From NCBI GenBank assembly GCA_954871525.1, contig OX940864.1:7558001-7622000 (forward strand): DNA of 64,000 nucleotides. Reading direction: 5' to 3'. Shown here one piece after another: positions 10,783 to 21,896 of the stretch. The notes under the pieces are model-generated. The model was not told the origin of the DNA. It saw only the letters and a program-made list of their open reading frames with translations, and searched no databases. Every line of letters begins with the position of its first letter. Position 1 is the stretch's first letter. The stretch is from Parietaria judaica (lineage: Eukaryota > Streptophyta > Magnoliopsida > Rosales > Urticaceae). The position numbers and the translations under genes are program-made.

Positions 10783-11478
10783 TGTAGAGGGCGATTTTTA
10801 CCGCCGTGCAGTCACAAAGATAATCGAAATAATTAAATAATTATGGACAATACGAATATCTCTGATTTATTATGATTCCGAGAGGACCCGGTTTCTTCCG
10901 TTTGATAGCTTGGACAATCGAAGATTACACACTCTAACCCTTGGGAGATCGAGAATGTTATGAATAAGCGAACTCGAAGACTCAAGGATTTATTCTTTCA
11001 AACTCACGATAATAATAGGTACTGAATACTGGAAATCTCTCTCTTTATGCTAGGTTTACATTCGTATTTATAGGTTTGAAGGTCTTCTAGAATATTCCTC
11101 AAATCTTGCTAGGGTTCCCTTTTGAATCGCTATGATCGTTGTTGACCTTCCTTATTTTGCGTTGGATATCCCACGAAATCTTTAACTGAATAAGCCAATC
11201 TTCCCTTCTTTCTCGCGATCTCGAATGAGTTCCTCTTTTAACGCGATTAGGCTTTCCCGAAGAGCTTTTCCTCGATGAACTTCCCTTTTCGCGACGAAGT
11301 GTTGGGCCGGCTTTATCGGATGCTGACTTCTCGTGGGCTTCGCTTGCTGGGCCTTAATTTCTTTATTCTTTCATGGGCTTGGGTTCTTCAAGCAATCCTC
11401 CTCTCGCTTTATGTCATTTATTCCACAAACGACAAAGGGTGGTGTTAAGAAGAGATTTGACCAAATCTGACCTTTATA
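10783..11478 (-). repeat. 5' LTR of the Tat-lineage element
   Basis: The inner edge is clear: on the plus strand the LTR starts TGTAGAGG directly beside the primer binding site. The outer edge was placed by comparison with the related solo LTR at 30534-31309, whose first bases (TGTTAAGGTC) align with the minus-strand sequence beginning TATAAAGGTC at 11478, so the terminal TG seems mutated. A minus-strand TATA-like motif (CCTATAAATAC) lies at about 11065-11075. The length would be 696 bp. The left-hand LTR and its target duplication are outside the window, so the outer edge is provisional. Confidence 0.7.
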
Positions 11479-11916
11479 CTAATGATATACTCAAGATCGT
11501 GGCTTTCAAATACCACTTGTATGCTTCAAATTGAAGTATTGAACATGTGAAAAAATAAATGTTGGTTTGAGTTACACTCGTGTATATATATAATCTCAAC
11601 GTTAATGAAGATGATTGAATAGAAAATAAAAAATTTACGATTTTAAGTATTTAATTAGTAAAAATATAGAGCATTATTAAAATAAAAATAAGATGTAACA
11701 AAAAATAAACCTTATATACGCGTTTTATAAATCGATATGTTCAAAGTTCGGTCAACGAACATCTCTCCTTCCTTTCCTTGTGTGTGTCTGCTCTTTCGGA
11801 GTTTGTTTGTGTTACGGTGAGTCCTCGATTTGTGTCGTTTTCCATGTGGTCTCTCATCTCTGTTCCAAGCTTGACTGTCGTTTTGATGAACACAGTCTGA
11901 AGAAGAAGAAGAAGCC
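11479..11916. other. Upstream region of GSTZ copy 1
   Basis: AT-rich DNA between the retrotransposon LTR and the first GSTZ start codon. A short GAA run lies just before the ATG. The 5' LTR of the Tat element therefore ends only about 440 bp upstream of this gene. No firm promoter motif was assigned. Confidence 0.5.
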
Positions 11917-14745
11917 ATGGGAGCCAATCTGAAGCTCTATTCCTTTTGGATGAGTTCTTGCGCATTTCGTGTCAGGTTCGCTCTCAATCTCAAAGGTAAC
12001 CATTTTGCAAAATCATTTCATGTTTTTCATTACTCTTTTGAAGAATGGAAGTACGGATTTTGAGTGGATTTCTTTCAGGTCTAAAGTACGAGTATATAGC
12101 AGTTGACCTTTTCAAAGGAGAGCAAAGGAATCCAGGTTTTTTTTTTTATTTGTTGATAATTTTTACAGCAAAAATAAAAATTCACAATTACATAATGGGC
12201 CCGCCTAATTAATTTTGAGGATTTTTAGATGAAGAAAAACATTGAACTATGTCAATTATAATAGAGCTTCATTTTATGAGATTTTTCATTACTATATTAT
12301 ATATATGTATTTATAGTATGGAAATTTTGCGAGTTAGGAGGCCATGTATATGCATATCATATGTCATAAATCATGATACAAAAAATTTAAGCGGAAACCT
12401 AATCGAAAACCGGAAATAAGTGATAGCTAAGTTTGATTATTTATAAAATATTCATCAGAGAAAATTCCTGATCCGAAAGGTTTGGATCCGAGACCACTAA
12501 TGAACCCTGAAAATATCGAATAAAAATATGTTGCACCATGAACTAAGAAAACGGATTATGGTCCCAAATTATATATATATATTCAAGATGTGATTTTGTG
12601 ATGTTTGAGCAGAATTTCTGAAACTGAACCCAATCGGTTTCGTCCCGGTTCTGGTGGATGGCGATATTGTGTTGGCCGACTCTTTTGCCATCCTATTGGT
12701 AATGATAATTTATGGAAATTTATAAATTAACATATAGTTGTGCTAATTAATCACTATATAAGAATTATTAGATGTGTTGATTTGATTCTTGTGGAATATT
12801 TTGATTAGTATTTGGATGAGAAGTACCCACAGCATCCACTTTTGCCTGCTGATATTCGAAGAAAAGCCGTCAATTTGCAGGTTTTTTTTTTATTATTTCT
12901 TTTTAACTCTTCTCTTACTAGATATCGATACGACCCAACCCGAGATCTTGAACTCATGACGGAGCCGTGGTAACAAAAAACGGAAAATACACAAATTTCT
13001 AATATCTCGCACACCATAGTTTCCCTTCACTTCGAGAGAAGTAAGATGATTGGTTGAAAGATAATCTTCATTCACGAGAAGCCGAGACGTCGTTTATGTG
13101 CGTTATCAATTACTACCGGCTTTTCTTATCAAGTTTTTCTCATAGCAAAAATTAAACTGAAATGAATAAATTATCAAGCATAGAAACGAGCGCGCACTCC
13201 CCGGCCCGCTATTTGTTCGACCCAATAGTAAGTGTTTGCCTTTGATATAGGTCTTATCAAAGTACAAAAGCACATCAATTAGATGTTTTCTATTCTCAAC
13301 TTGTGTCATGTATGTGTCTTTTTCATCTACAATCTCAAGATGCTATACCAAACTTCGATATCGCCATCGTTGAACGATCGATAATCGTTTCTTGAGCTAA
13401 ATTTGTTGTCTGATCTCAAATTTACCGCTCTTCTCGCAGGCTGCGAACATTGTTTGCTCGAGCATACAACCTCTTCAGAGTCTACCGTTATTGGTAAGTC
13501 CGTTCACCCTTTTACTATCACATTGATTTTCCTTAACTCTGTTATTTCAGAACTACATTGTTTATTCTTATTTGCAGAATTACATCGAAGAAAAAATTAG
13601 CTCCGACGAGAAAGTTGCTTGGATCAAAACCCACGTGGGCAAAGGATTTGCCGGTCAGTGTGTCGTTTTGGCTGCTAACATTTTGATTATAGAGAAATTA
13701 AAGGACGTGATTTTGATCAATATATTCAATCAAATTAATAAATTTTCAATCAAATTTTCATAATAAGTTAGATTATACTTGACTGTAAATTAAAGATAGT
13801 TAGTGTATGCGATATAATTCCGTTTTCTCGTTTTGAAATTCGGAACTGTCTATTATTATTATTATTATTTTTATTTTTATTTTTTTTTGTGGTTAAATAG
13901 CTCTTGAACTTCTGCTGAAAGACTACGCTGGAAAATACGCAACCGGAGATGAAATCCAATTGGTTTGGACACTTTTCTGTTTTCTTTATTTATGTATTTA
14001 TTTATTTTTGCTCAAACAATTATTATAAGCAGAAATTTTAACAAAACAGTGCATAACTAATTTTGCTTATGAATAGAAGCATTGAACATTGTTTTGCAGG
14101 CAGATTTGTTCATAGCACCCCAGGTCTGGTCTGCCATTAACAGATTCAAGCTAGACATGGTAATTTATAACTTTAGAGATATTTGCGGTATAAATACCCA
14201 ATTTTGTATGTAGTGCACAACATATGTACACGAGGGACACACCTACGTGTGTGATTAAATTCCGATAACATGAATAATTCAGCACTTTTATTAAACTAGA
14301 GAAGTACGTGTATCTCTAGCTTAACAGAACTTGCTAGATGCTTTTGCGTTTTACTTTAATGCCATAACCAGCAACAGTGTCCATGCTAAATCACAGTCCG
14401 CGATCACAAGATTGGACCGAGTTTAGAGTCAAGACTTCATAAAGCCGTTAATGAAACCGATTAGAAGGGGTTAATAGTTGTTTAATGTCGTGATTATCCC
14501 GTGAATGTGAATTTAGGTTCCACAATATCTGATAACAAAAACATGTTTTAGATTCTCTGCCTAACTAACAAGATTCCTATAACTTGTGTTCTGAATTGAT
14601 CTGGATCTGTGCTGTTTTGCAGAGTGAATACCCTCTACTCTCCCGGCTTAGCGACGCTTACGAACCGTTAGAAGCATTTCAGAAGGCTACGCCTGAGAAT
14701 CAGCCGGACACTCCTTCAACAAAAACGTACAATTTTCCGAAATAA
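11917..14745 (+). CDS. GSTZ: Zeta-class glutathione S-transferase (maleylacetoacetate isomerase), copy 1
   Basis: The family uses glutathione to isomerise maleylacetoacetate to fumarylacetoacetate in tyrosine breakdown and acts on small chlorinated acids; it is usually cytosolic. Nine exons: 11917-11995, 12079-12135, 12613-12698, 12809-12880, 13440-13493, 13578-13653, 13901-13962, 14100-14159, 14623-14745. They give 222 residues, close to the usual ~220. The thioredoxin-fold N-terminus has the zeta signature SSCAFRVR with the catalytic Ser-Ser-Cys, then the [13 protein letters not shown] and ADSFAI glutathione-site segments and a helical C-terminal domain (GDEIQLADLF). It starts [11 protein letters not shown] without the intron seen after the ATG in the other two copies. 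The tail (about 17 residues after PENQPD) is longer than in copies 2 and 3. All splice sites are GT-AG. Confidence 0.93.
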
Positions 14746-15250
14746 ATAGAGTCGATAATAATAATAATAAATAATATTGTCTCAGTCACTCCTTTGTATT
14801 TTATGTCAAAATAAGAAAGTTTTTGCATATATTCTGCTTGGTTAATTTTATTTTTTATTTATTTTTTCATGTTTTGGACATCATAATCAAGCCTTTCTCC
14901 AAACTACTTTGCTTAGCCTCCAATAACAATCAAGCCTTTCTCTGAACTTTTGGAGAAACGGCACCTTTGGAGATTCTGATTTTAGGATCCAAATATTAAG
15001 TAGAAGAATAATAAATTCCTTAAATTCATTCTGTCAAATAAAAATAAATTTTTTTAAGAGTAAATATTAAAAATAACTCTATTGATATTTAAATTGTCTT
15101 AGTAAACCTAGAATGAAATTATAAAAGAATTCCAAGGGAAGAATAAAATACAAAAACTTAACAGTGAGAAGTAATATTATCTAACTTTGTAAAACTCTAA
15201 TAAACATGGATAAGCTTGATAAGGAGCTCCAATGAAGGCTTAAGAAATTA
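14746..15250. other. Intergenic: GSTZ copy 1 3' flank and duplicated F-box 3' flank
   Basis: The first part is the GSTZ 3' untranslated region. From about 15060 the sequence resembles 15690-15830, the region just beyond the F-box gene stop, so the tandem duplication that made the fragment at 15251-15415 also included the 3' flank. Confidence 0.6.
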
Positions 15251-15415
15251 TCCTTATGTCTTAACCATCCAAACGGATCGCCTAATAAAATATCCTTTTT
15301 CATCGTCACGCTCACAAAATTCTCTGGTTTCTTCGGTGGCCAAGTTATATACCCACATGTTATATTCGTCGGCGAAATAGATCGAATTCCCTTTGCAATC
15401 CATCGGGAGATCCAA
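15251..15415 (-). pseudogene. Truncated tandem copy of the F-box gene 3' end
   Basis: It matches 15827-15993 of the neighbouring F-box gene, covering roughly the last 50 codons and the stop region, with several indels. It breaks off into a T-rich run (TTTTGTTTTGTTTTG) where homology ends. No F-box or upstream part remains, so it cannot encode a working protein. Confidence 0.85.
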
Positions 15416-15834
15416 GTTTTTGTTTTGTTTTGTTTTGTTTTTGTTTTATAAGAGATAGTGATTTGGTTTTTCGGATTTAAAACGTAAGAAATATCTCTTC
15501 TTTATGATTTTGGTGGTGTTTTAGCCCATTCGTTTTAAAAAATATCAATCCTTAATGACTTTAGTCCTTGTAACAATTTGAACTTGAAGTTCATAAAAAC
15601 AATGGTGAAACTAAAAGTGTCAAATCCATACTAAATTATTAAGGAGATAAGAAAATTTCATCCCTCGTAAATACAGGACTAATACCACTAATAACTCAAT
15701 TGGTAAATAAATTGTCTTATTAAACCAAAAATATAATTATATAAAGGGAATAAAATATAAAAACTAAACAATAAGATCCAGATACTATCTCAGTTTGTAA
15801 AACTCTCGCTTAGCTTGATGCTAAGAAAATATCC
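15416..15834. other. Intergenic spacer downstream of the F-box gene
   Basis: AT-rich, with a TTTTG run at its left edge. The right half is the 3' flank of the F-box gene and is the parent of the duplicated copy near 15060-15250. No gene is seen. Confidence 0.5.
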
Positions 15835-16911
15835 TCATGTCTTAACCATCCAGACAGATCGCCTAAAATATCTTTTCTCATCGTCACGCACACAAAATTC
15901 TCTCATGTTTTTGTGAGCCAAGTTATAGACCAACGTGTAGCATTCATCGGCGAAGTAGATCGAATTCCCTTCGCAATCCATCGGGAGATCCCGACTCGAC
16001 ACCAATGCTGACTCATTCCTTCCCAGGAATAACGCCTTGTCATCTCCTAAACTTTCCACTTCCTCCCATTTTTCTTTGCTGCCCGAACAATACTTGTAAA
16101 CGCGGAACCACAAATAGCAGACCCTCAATACAATCAAGAACTCTCCCATTGACTCGACCAAGTACTGGATTACGGAAGATCGATTCCAGTTATGCCTCGG
16201 TAGCGCCTCTGAAGGGACAACGCTCGTTACCTTGACAGGCTTTGCTTCGATGCCGCTCTGGCCAAAGTCCCAGGCTTTAACGGAACCCAAGGAAGACAGC
16301 GCAAAAAGTCTTCTTTCTCGAGCCACGATGTCATCGGCATATTCACTTCCTTCCAACTCCGCCCATAACCCGTCGACGTGGCAGTAGGCGATTGATCTAA
16401 TAACGGAATTGCATTTGTAGATGATGGCAATGACTAGATTCGGCTCATCGTCCTTCCTCTTTTTCTCGGAAGTGACTAAAACCACCGCTTTCGGAATATG
16501 AACCTTGAATTTCCCGTTCCAATCGTTCCTCTTCCTCTCCTTTATCGAGTCAAGCTTAGTGAGCGACGGAAGGCGAAAACTTGCGCCAGAGAACGTGTTT
16601 TTCAGGCAGATCTCGGTACCTACCTTATTGTCTTGAAGCACCATCATGTTTTTCGACGATGTTACAAACCGTTTTTCGCAACCTTTTACGGTCACGCTAC
16701 GAATTCTTTTGGAATCAAGTAGGGCGCTAAAGCCCACTCGTTTCTTGCGTATTGGTAACAGAAGCCGAGAAAAAACCCTAGAAGTTTTGGCAACTCGACG
16801 CCATACGGTGCAAACGGCCGAGAAACGAACAGCGTCGGGATAAGAGAGCTTTCTTACTATGAGCCCCAACAACTCCGGGTAAAGCTCCTCCCACGTAAAT
16901 TCTGAAGCCAT
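15835..16911 (-). CDS. F-box protein with DUF295/KIB-type C-terminus (SKIP23-like)
   Basis: This is a single-exon gene of 358 residues. I chose the ATG at 16911 (MASEFTWEELYPELL) because the F-box starts right after it; the frame stays open upstream, but that stretch is hydrophobic and off-family. Residues ~5-45 form the F-box (ELLGLIVRKL, VCTVWRR), which binds SKP1 in an SCF ubiquitin ligase. The rest is a beta-propeller-like DUF295 region ending in the typical GNSIYFADE and a final VWMVKT. The target is unknown. A broken copy of the 3' end lies downstream. It is transcribed against the GSTZ genes on either side. Confidence 0.88.
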   Translation of the reverse strand: MASEFTWEELYPELLGLIVRKLSYPDAVRFSAVCTVWRRVAKTSRVFSRLLLPIRKKRVGFSALLDSKRIRSVTVKGCEKRFVTSSKNMMVLQDNKVGTEICLKNTFSGASFRLPSLTKLDSIKERKRNDWNGKFKVHIPKAVVLVTSEKKRKDDEPNLVIAIIYKCNSVIRSIAYCHVDGLWAELEGSEYADDIVARERRLFALSSLGSVKAWDFGQSGIEAKPVKVTSVVPSEALPRHNWNRSSVIQYLVESMGEFLIVLRVCYLWFRVYKYCSGSKEKWEEVESLGDDKALFLGRNESALVSSRDLPMDCEGNSIYFADECYTLVYNLAHKNMREFCVRDDEKRYFRRSVWMVKT

Positions 16912-17008
16912 TAATTGTTGCCGATCTAACAAGTAAAATAAAATAAATAAATATATAGAAGATATCAATAACATGAAATATGTGTTTATGATTAATCGCT
17001 ATACCTTG

Positions 17009-17053
<45 letters not shown>

Positions 17054-17159
17054 GTGCCTTTCAACAGAGAGTACGATCACAATAATATATGCAGATATTG
17101 GAATCTCTCCTTGTTCTTGGCGGCGGCGATACTGAGGTCAGAGAGCGATTGTTTATATA

Positions 17160-17198
<39 letters not shown>

Positions 17199-17203
17199 AA
17201 ACT
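16912..17203. repeat. Dinucleotide repeats upstream of the F-box gene
   Basis: A (GT)n run at about 17010-17020 passes into (AT)n at 17021-17050; a second (AT)n run is at 17162-17196. This is the presumed promoter side of the minus-strand F-box gene. Confidence 0.85.
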
Positions 17204-17372
17204 GTTTGTTAAATTACAAAATTATGCCCCAACACACTTTTTGTCTTTACATAAACACTTTTAAAACACTTTTAAAATTACAAAACTATGCTCCAAAAAT
17301 TGTTGATGTTACATAAACACTTTTTGTCTTTACATAAACACTTTTGGGGCATAGTTTTGTAATTTAACAAAC
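17204..17372. mobile_element. Short inverted-repeat element (MITE-like)
   Basis: The ends 17204-17230 and 17346-17372 are inverted repeats of 27 bp with one mismatch, beginning GTTTGTTAAATTACAAAA. The interior repeats a TTACATAAACAC motif. No clear target duplication was found, so the class is uncertain. It sits between two long AT runs. Confidence 0.6.
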
Positions 17373-17424
17373 TCGGGTACTTTTCCAAAAATACATGTTC
17401 AACCGGGCACACAAATTGAAGTTT

Positions 17425-17511
<87 letters not shown>

Positions 17512-18030
17512 GTTTAAATTTTGGGATATTCACGGCAAAAATACTTTCATATTATAAAATTATGATTTATTTTTACTTTTGATTTTTTGTTTTTGTAGCA
17601 CAAACTCTCACTGCTATAAATGTCTTGGCATAAGTAATTAATTTGTTATGTTAACTCTTCCATGAAGTTCCTCTTGACGATGTAAGATTTTTCCACGTTA
17701 TTTCTCTTGGCCGCGTTTCTATGCGTGAAAAAGCGCGAAAACATAGCATTGTAAGATAATTTGTTGAAAATGCATAAGCACATGGTAAAAAAAAAAAAAG
17801 CGAAAACATGAACAATGCAAATATCGCCACGTAAAATTTCACGATAGGGAGTGGACGAAAAAAAAATCACTTACACTATACCGTTTAACATTTTTCCTTC
17901 CATATTATTTTTCATCTAGATTATTAACATGAAACGATAAAAATGGACATAGTACTTGATATTTTTAATTGATAAATTATATTATCATTTAATACCAAAT
18001 ATCTTAATTTTAATACTAAATTAAAAACAT
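17373..18030. other. Intergenic, with a long (AT)n microsatellite
   Basis: A pure (AT)n tract runs from about 17429 to 17508. The rest is AT-rich with no supported gene. Short open frames near 17646-17870 have no recognisable content. Confidence 0.7.
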
Positions 18031-18688
18031 CGGATTCTCAGTTTCGTTAGGGCCCCTGCTAGTGGCGAGGCCACTAAGGCCCAACAGGGGGCAGTTGCCC
18101 TCACTTAGTTGGCCCATTTACTCACATAAAGCCCATTTTAGCCCCCAGTTATTTTTTATTATTATCTAGATTCACTCCGTAAGAGACTCATTCTCTCACT
18201 CTCTTTTTAAGAAAATGTACACAACCTACAACCTATGCTTTGATTAAAATGCTCTTCCAATTCTACCCCTGCTCCTTGCCATAATTACAGAAAATGTCCT
18301 TTAAATTTTAATTGATTTATAGGTGTTTCAATTGAATTTATCATATTTGCCCTTTCATTTTCTTTCATTTCACTTAAATGCCCCACTTCATTTTATCTTG
18401 TTTATTTTGGACTTTGGAGGATATTGTACTTTAAAAATAAAAATAAAGATCCATTAGTATTTTAGTTCCATTTTTTTTTTCTATTCGATTTATTAGATTC
18501 GACATGAATATTGATTTTATGAAAACAAATTTTCAATAACTAATACCCAAACCAATAACAAGTCAAATATTTTGTTGGTTGTGAATTTCGTGAATTCGTG
18601 ATTGATACTCAACTTGACAAATTGAGCGTTTGATTTAACAAAGCAACTACTGAGTTATTGCCTTTCGACAATTTTCGGCTTCGTCATT

Positions 18689-18724
<36 letters not shown>

Positions 18725-18780
18725 TTTCGACAATTTCTGGCTTCGCCAATGGCCCCTGCCCGATCTCAAACTGAGAACCG
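18031..18780. mobile_element. Possible terminal-inverted-repeat element with a poly-C interruption
   Basis: The left end (CGGATTCTCAGTTT) and the reversed right end (CGGTTCTCAGTTT) match, and both are followed by a GGGCCCCTGC / GGGCAGGGGCC block. I found no target duplication. A run of 32 C (18693-18724) lies near the right end, flanked by two related copies of CCTTTCGACAATTT.CGGCTTCG. Class unknown; low confidence. Confidence 0.4.
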
Positions 18781-18954
18781 GGACCAAGTACTAGACTACT
18801 ATCCATTAGTTTGACTTTGACTTTGACTTTGACTTGTGATCCCATATTTTTGGGACACTGATCTCACCACTACTACACTATATAATATATATACCCATTT
18901 CTTCTTCTTTCGTTACTTTTCCCGACAGTCTCTGATAATTCCCGTCGTCGCGTC

Positions 18955-20728
18955 ATGGTAAGCTCTCAGAATCCGAACAGTTGATTCCAAATCTTCTCCT
19001 TGTTCGATGAACTCACCGCGTTTGGCGAAGAACAGGCCGAATCGGGATCGAAGCTCAAGCTCTACTCCTACTGGAAGAGTTCTTGCTCGTTCCGAGTCCG
19101 AATCGCTTTGAATTTGAAAGGTTTTGGATTCCGAATCTTTCTTCTGCTTTGATGATATTTGAATCGATGACAAACTGATCGGTGAGAATTGAAAACTTTA
19201 GGTCTGGAGTATGAGTATGTAGCGGTGAACCTAGCGACAGCAGAGCAGAGGAATCCAGGTACTTGAAATCGAAAGATTCCGAAATAGATTCAGTCTTTTC
19301 CTTCTCTGATTCGATTCTTCTTGGTTGAAATTTGAGCAGAGTTTCTGAAGCTGAATCCGATCGGGTATGTGCCGGTTTTAGTCGACGAGGACTTAGTTTT
19401 GGCCGATTCTTTCGCTATATTGTTGGTGAGTGTTCCTTCATTGTAAGGAATTTGGGGTTTTACTTTGTGATTAATCATGATTTTGATGGTTGAATTTTGT
19501 TTGATTGAACATTTTGATTAGTATTTGGATGAGAAGTACCCACAGCATCCATTGTTGCCTGCTGATATTCGAAGAAAAGCCGTCAATTTGCAGGTAACGA
19601 AGAAAGAAACTCGATAAAGCGCTAATTTTTCACGAGCTTAAGATAATTGGTTGAAAGATAATCTTCATTAACTAGAAGGCCCGTTTATGTTCATCGAACG
19701 AACATAAATGTCGTGAAGTTAACTCGAGCTATTTCTCAAGCTAAATTTGTCGTTCGATATCAAATTTATCTTGTTCTCGCAGGCTGCAAATATTGTTAGC
19801 TCGAGCATACAGCCTCTTCACAGTGTATCAAAATTGGTAATCCCCACGTGCTTTGACAATCACATGTATTTCAGAATGACATTGTTAACCCCCATTTTGC
19901 AGAAAGTCAGCTCAGAGGAGAGCTTTGCTTGGATCAAAACCCATATAGGCAAAGGATTCGCAGGTCAGCGTGTCGTTTTCGCTACTATTATGTTGATTAT
20001 TGAGAAATACAAATAAGAACATCTATTTTGAAAGTGTGGAATTTAGATTTTTTTTTATTATATAATTTCTACTTTCACCGCCATTGAACAACGAAACGCG
20101 AAATAGTTGGACTTCTTGACTAATCAGAAATACGAAATGATTTTTTCTCCCGATTCAATTTCACAGACGTGAGATAATCTTAGATTTGAATATTGAAAAT
20201 TGTCTGTCGTTTTTTTGGTTGGTCAAACAGCACTTGAACTTCTGCTGAAAGACTACGCTGGAAAATACGCAACCGGGGACGAAATCCAATTGGTTTGGAA
20301 ACAATTTTCCTAATTATTAATTTTTATGTCTTTTCTTTTTGCCTAATTTGAGATCTTAACAAAATACTGCATAGAAGTTCCTTGACATATATCAGGACTG
20401 TTTTCAGGCAGATTTATTCCTTGCACCCCAGATATGGTCTGCTGTTGAGAGGTTCAAGCTAGACATGGTAATTCACTTTAAGAATAATTGGGAACTTATG
20501 CCGCTATTATCAGCTTGTTTTTCTCTTTCAGACTCCTTAAATATTGTCTCTTTGCTGATTGTCACTGACAAGATTCCTTAAGCTTTTGGTATCAATGTGA
20601 GTTTTTTCGTTCTTTTCCAGAGCGAATACCCTCTACTGTCCCGGCTAAGCGTCGCGTATCAATCGTTGGAAGCGTTTCATAACGCTGCGCCTGAGAATCA
20701 GCCAGACGCTCCTTTGAGAACAGTGTAA
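18955..20728 (+). CDS. GSTZ: Zeta-class glutathione S-transferase (maleylacetoacetate isomerase), copy 2
   Basis: Same family and role as copy 1. Ten coding segments: 18955-18957 (ATG only), 19036-19120, 19202-19258, 19340-19425, 19522-19593, 19783-19836, 19903-19963, 20231-20292, 20408-20467, 20621-20728. They give 215 residues. The first intron (78 bp, ATG|GTAAGC...CAG|GCC) is needed because no in-frame ATG precedes the signature otherwise, and the spliced start ([14 protein letters not shown]) matches the family. The SSCSFRVR signature is present. The seventh segment is 15 bp shorter than in the other copies, removing about five residues where copy 1 has [14 protein letters not shown]-like stretch is at about 18874-18895. 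Exons 4-5 and 8-9 are nearly identical to copy 1. Confidence 0.9.
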
Positions 20729-21896
20729 AAATCACGATTGGCAATAAATAAAGATTGTAATAATGATCTCCCACGTCGCCAACGATGTAAAAATCATGAT
20801 TGGCGATAAATATAGATCGTAACAATGATCTCTCCGTGTCTCCCTCCTTTGTATGTTGAATCAAAATATTGAATTTTCGTGCTCTGCTTGATTATTATTC
20901 ATGTTCGATTTTAGATATTATTAATTTACGCATCTACCCAGAGTGGTGTGCAGACAAAAAAAAAGGCCCGAGAACCGGACACAATCCAATTAAACGCAAC
21001 CGCAATTGACTTAACCCTAAAAACGCAATAGTATTTGCGACATTTTATCAGTCACAAGCTCCAATCATTCGGGAAGCGTCTTCCAGAACTATCCTCCAAG
21101 TTCGGCATCAAGCGAGGCTACATTGCACCGTCAGTGGACCGACCTGGCCTGTGCACCGAACCCTCTCTCACCCGCATGGCCTCTTCTTGACGAGAAGGCT
21201 CGGAAAAGCTTCTAGAAGCAACAACACATACAAGAGTATCGCCAAGGTAGATTCTCAGTATCTACGAAGCATAACGAGATCAGTTCGAAGGAATTCCCAA
21301 AATATCAACTGAAGATCAAATCTATCCAAACGAAACAAGAAGTAGATCTCAATTTTAGTCATGAAGTCGACGAAATTCTACAGGATCTGAGACCGGGTGT
21401 ACCTTCAAAGGGATTGCACCTGCGTGGCCGGCAAGGAGCAACGTGTTAAGGCGCGTGAAGCCTCCTCTGGGCATTGACCGAATCGCTCCGTATTCCATCA
21501 TTGGGATCGTGTCCCTGCAGAGGCTAACTTCCGAGAAAAAGATTGGTATGTATACAGTAACAGTTCATGCAAAACAACATAAACTCGCTACTCAAAAATC
21601 GAATTTGTATACATCAATCATCTCTCAGCCTAACTCAAACTCTAGTGCTTCTTGGCCAAGTAATCTAACAAGCCAATATATAGAGATATTGTCGGTGTTG
21701 TATTATTCTAAATCTGCACTCAGAATCGTGTTCCGAAAGAGCATAACCGCTGAACTTTCGACAGATATATGACGTATTGTTGGATAAGATTCACAGACAT
21801 GAAAAAACCGCTGAACTTTCGACAGATATATGACGTATTGTTGGATAAGATTCACAAACCTCTTCATGTCGTTGACAGTGAAGTTTCGAACGGATG
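20729..21896. other. Intergenic, with an exon-like but unassigned stretch
   Basis: After the GSTZ 3' end (two near-copies of TGGCRATAAATA-type sequence at 20740-20830) the stretch 21060-21540 is unusually GC-rich and exon-like, but no frame gives a protein I recognise; the longest plus-strand frames are 40-80 codons without a start. A perfect 50-bp direct repeat with 60-bp period lies at 21748-21797 and 21808-21857, next to the stop of the minus-strand PPR gene. Confidence 0.5.
21748..21857. repeat. 60-bp-period tandem duplication beside the PPR stop
   Basis: ACCGCTGAACTTTCGACAGA and the next 30 bases occur at 21748-21797 and again at 21808-21857, apparently without change. It lies in the presumed 3' untranslated region of the minus-strand PPR gene. 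Confidence 0.9.

Larger units (their letters stand above)
1..11478 (-). mobile_element. Ty3/Gypsy LTR retrotransposon, Tat lineage, truncated by window edge
   Basis: Read on the minus strand the order is LTR (10783-11478), primer binding site, gag-protease, pol, tandem-repeat spacer, then an accessory gene on the opposite strand. The 3' LTR must lie left of position 1, so the element is incomplete here. The lineage call rests on a second, archaeal-type RNase H between the ordinary RNase H and the integrase, on the CxxH...GHxxxxC knuckle of gag, and on the accessory gene downstream of pol; these are known traits of Tat elements. It is damaged by an in-frame stop in gag and a frameshift in the accessory gene. 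It is separate from the hAT and MULE elements elsewhere in the window. A solo LTR of the same family sits at 30534-31309. Confidence 0.9.

Noticed and set aside
16912..16974. Upstream extension of the F-box frame (hydrophobic start)
   Set aside because: The family starts just before the F-box, and the ATG at 16911 fits; the extension looks like untranslated sequence.
19006..19080. Alternative ATG (19006) as GSTZ copy 2 start
   Set aside because: It is out of frame with the glutathione transferase signature.
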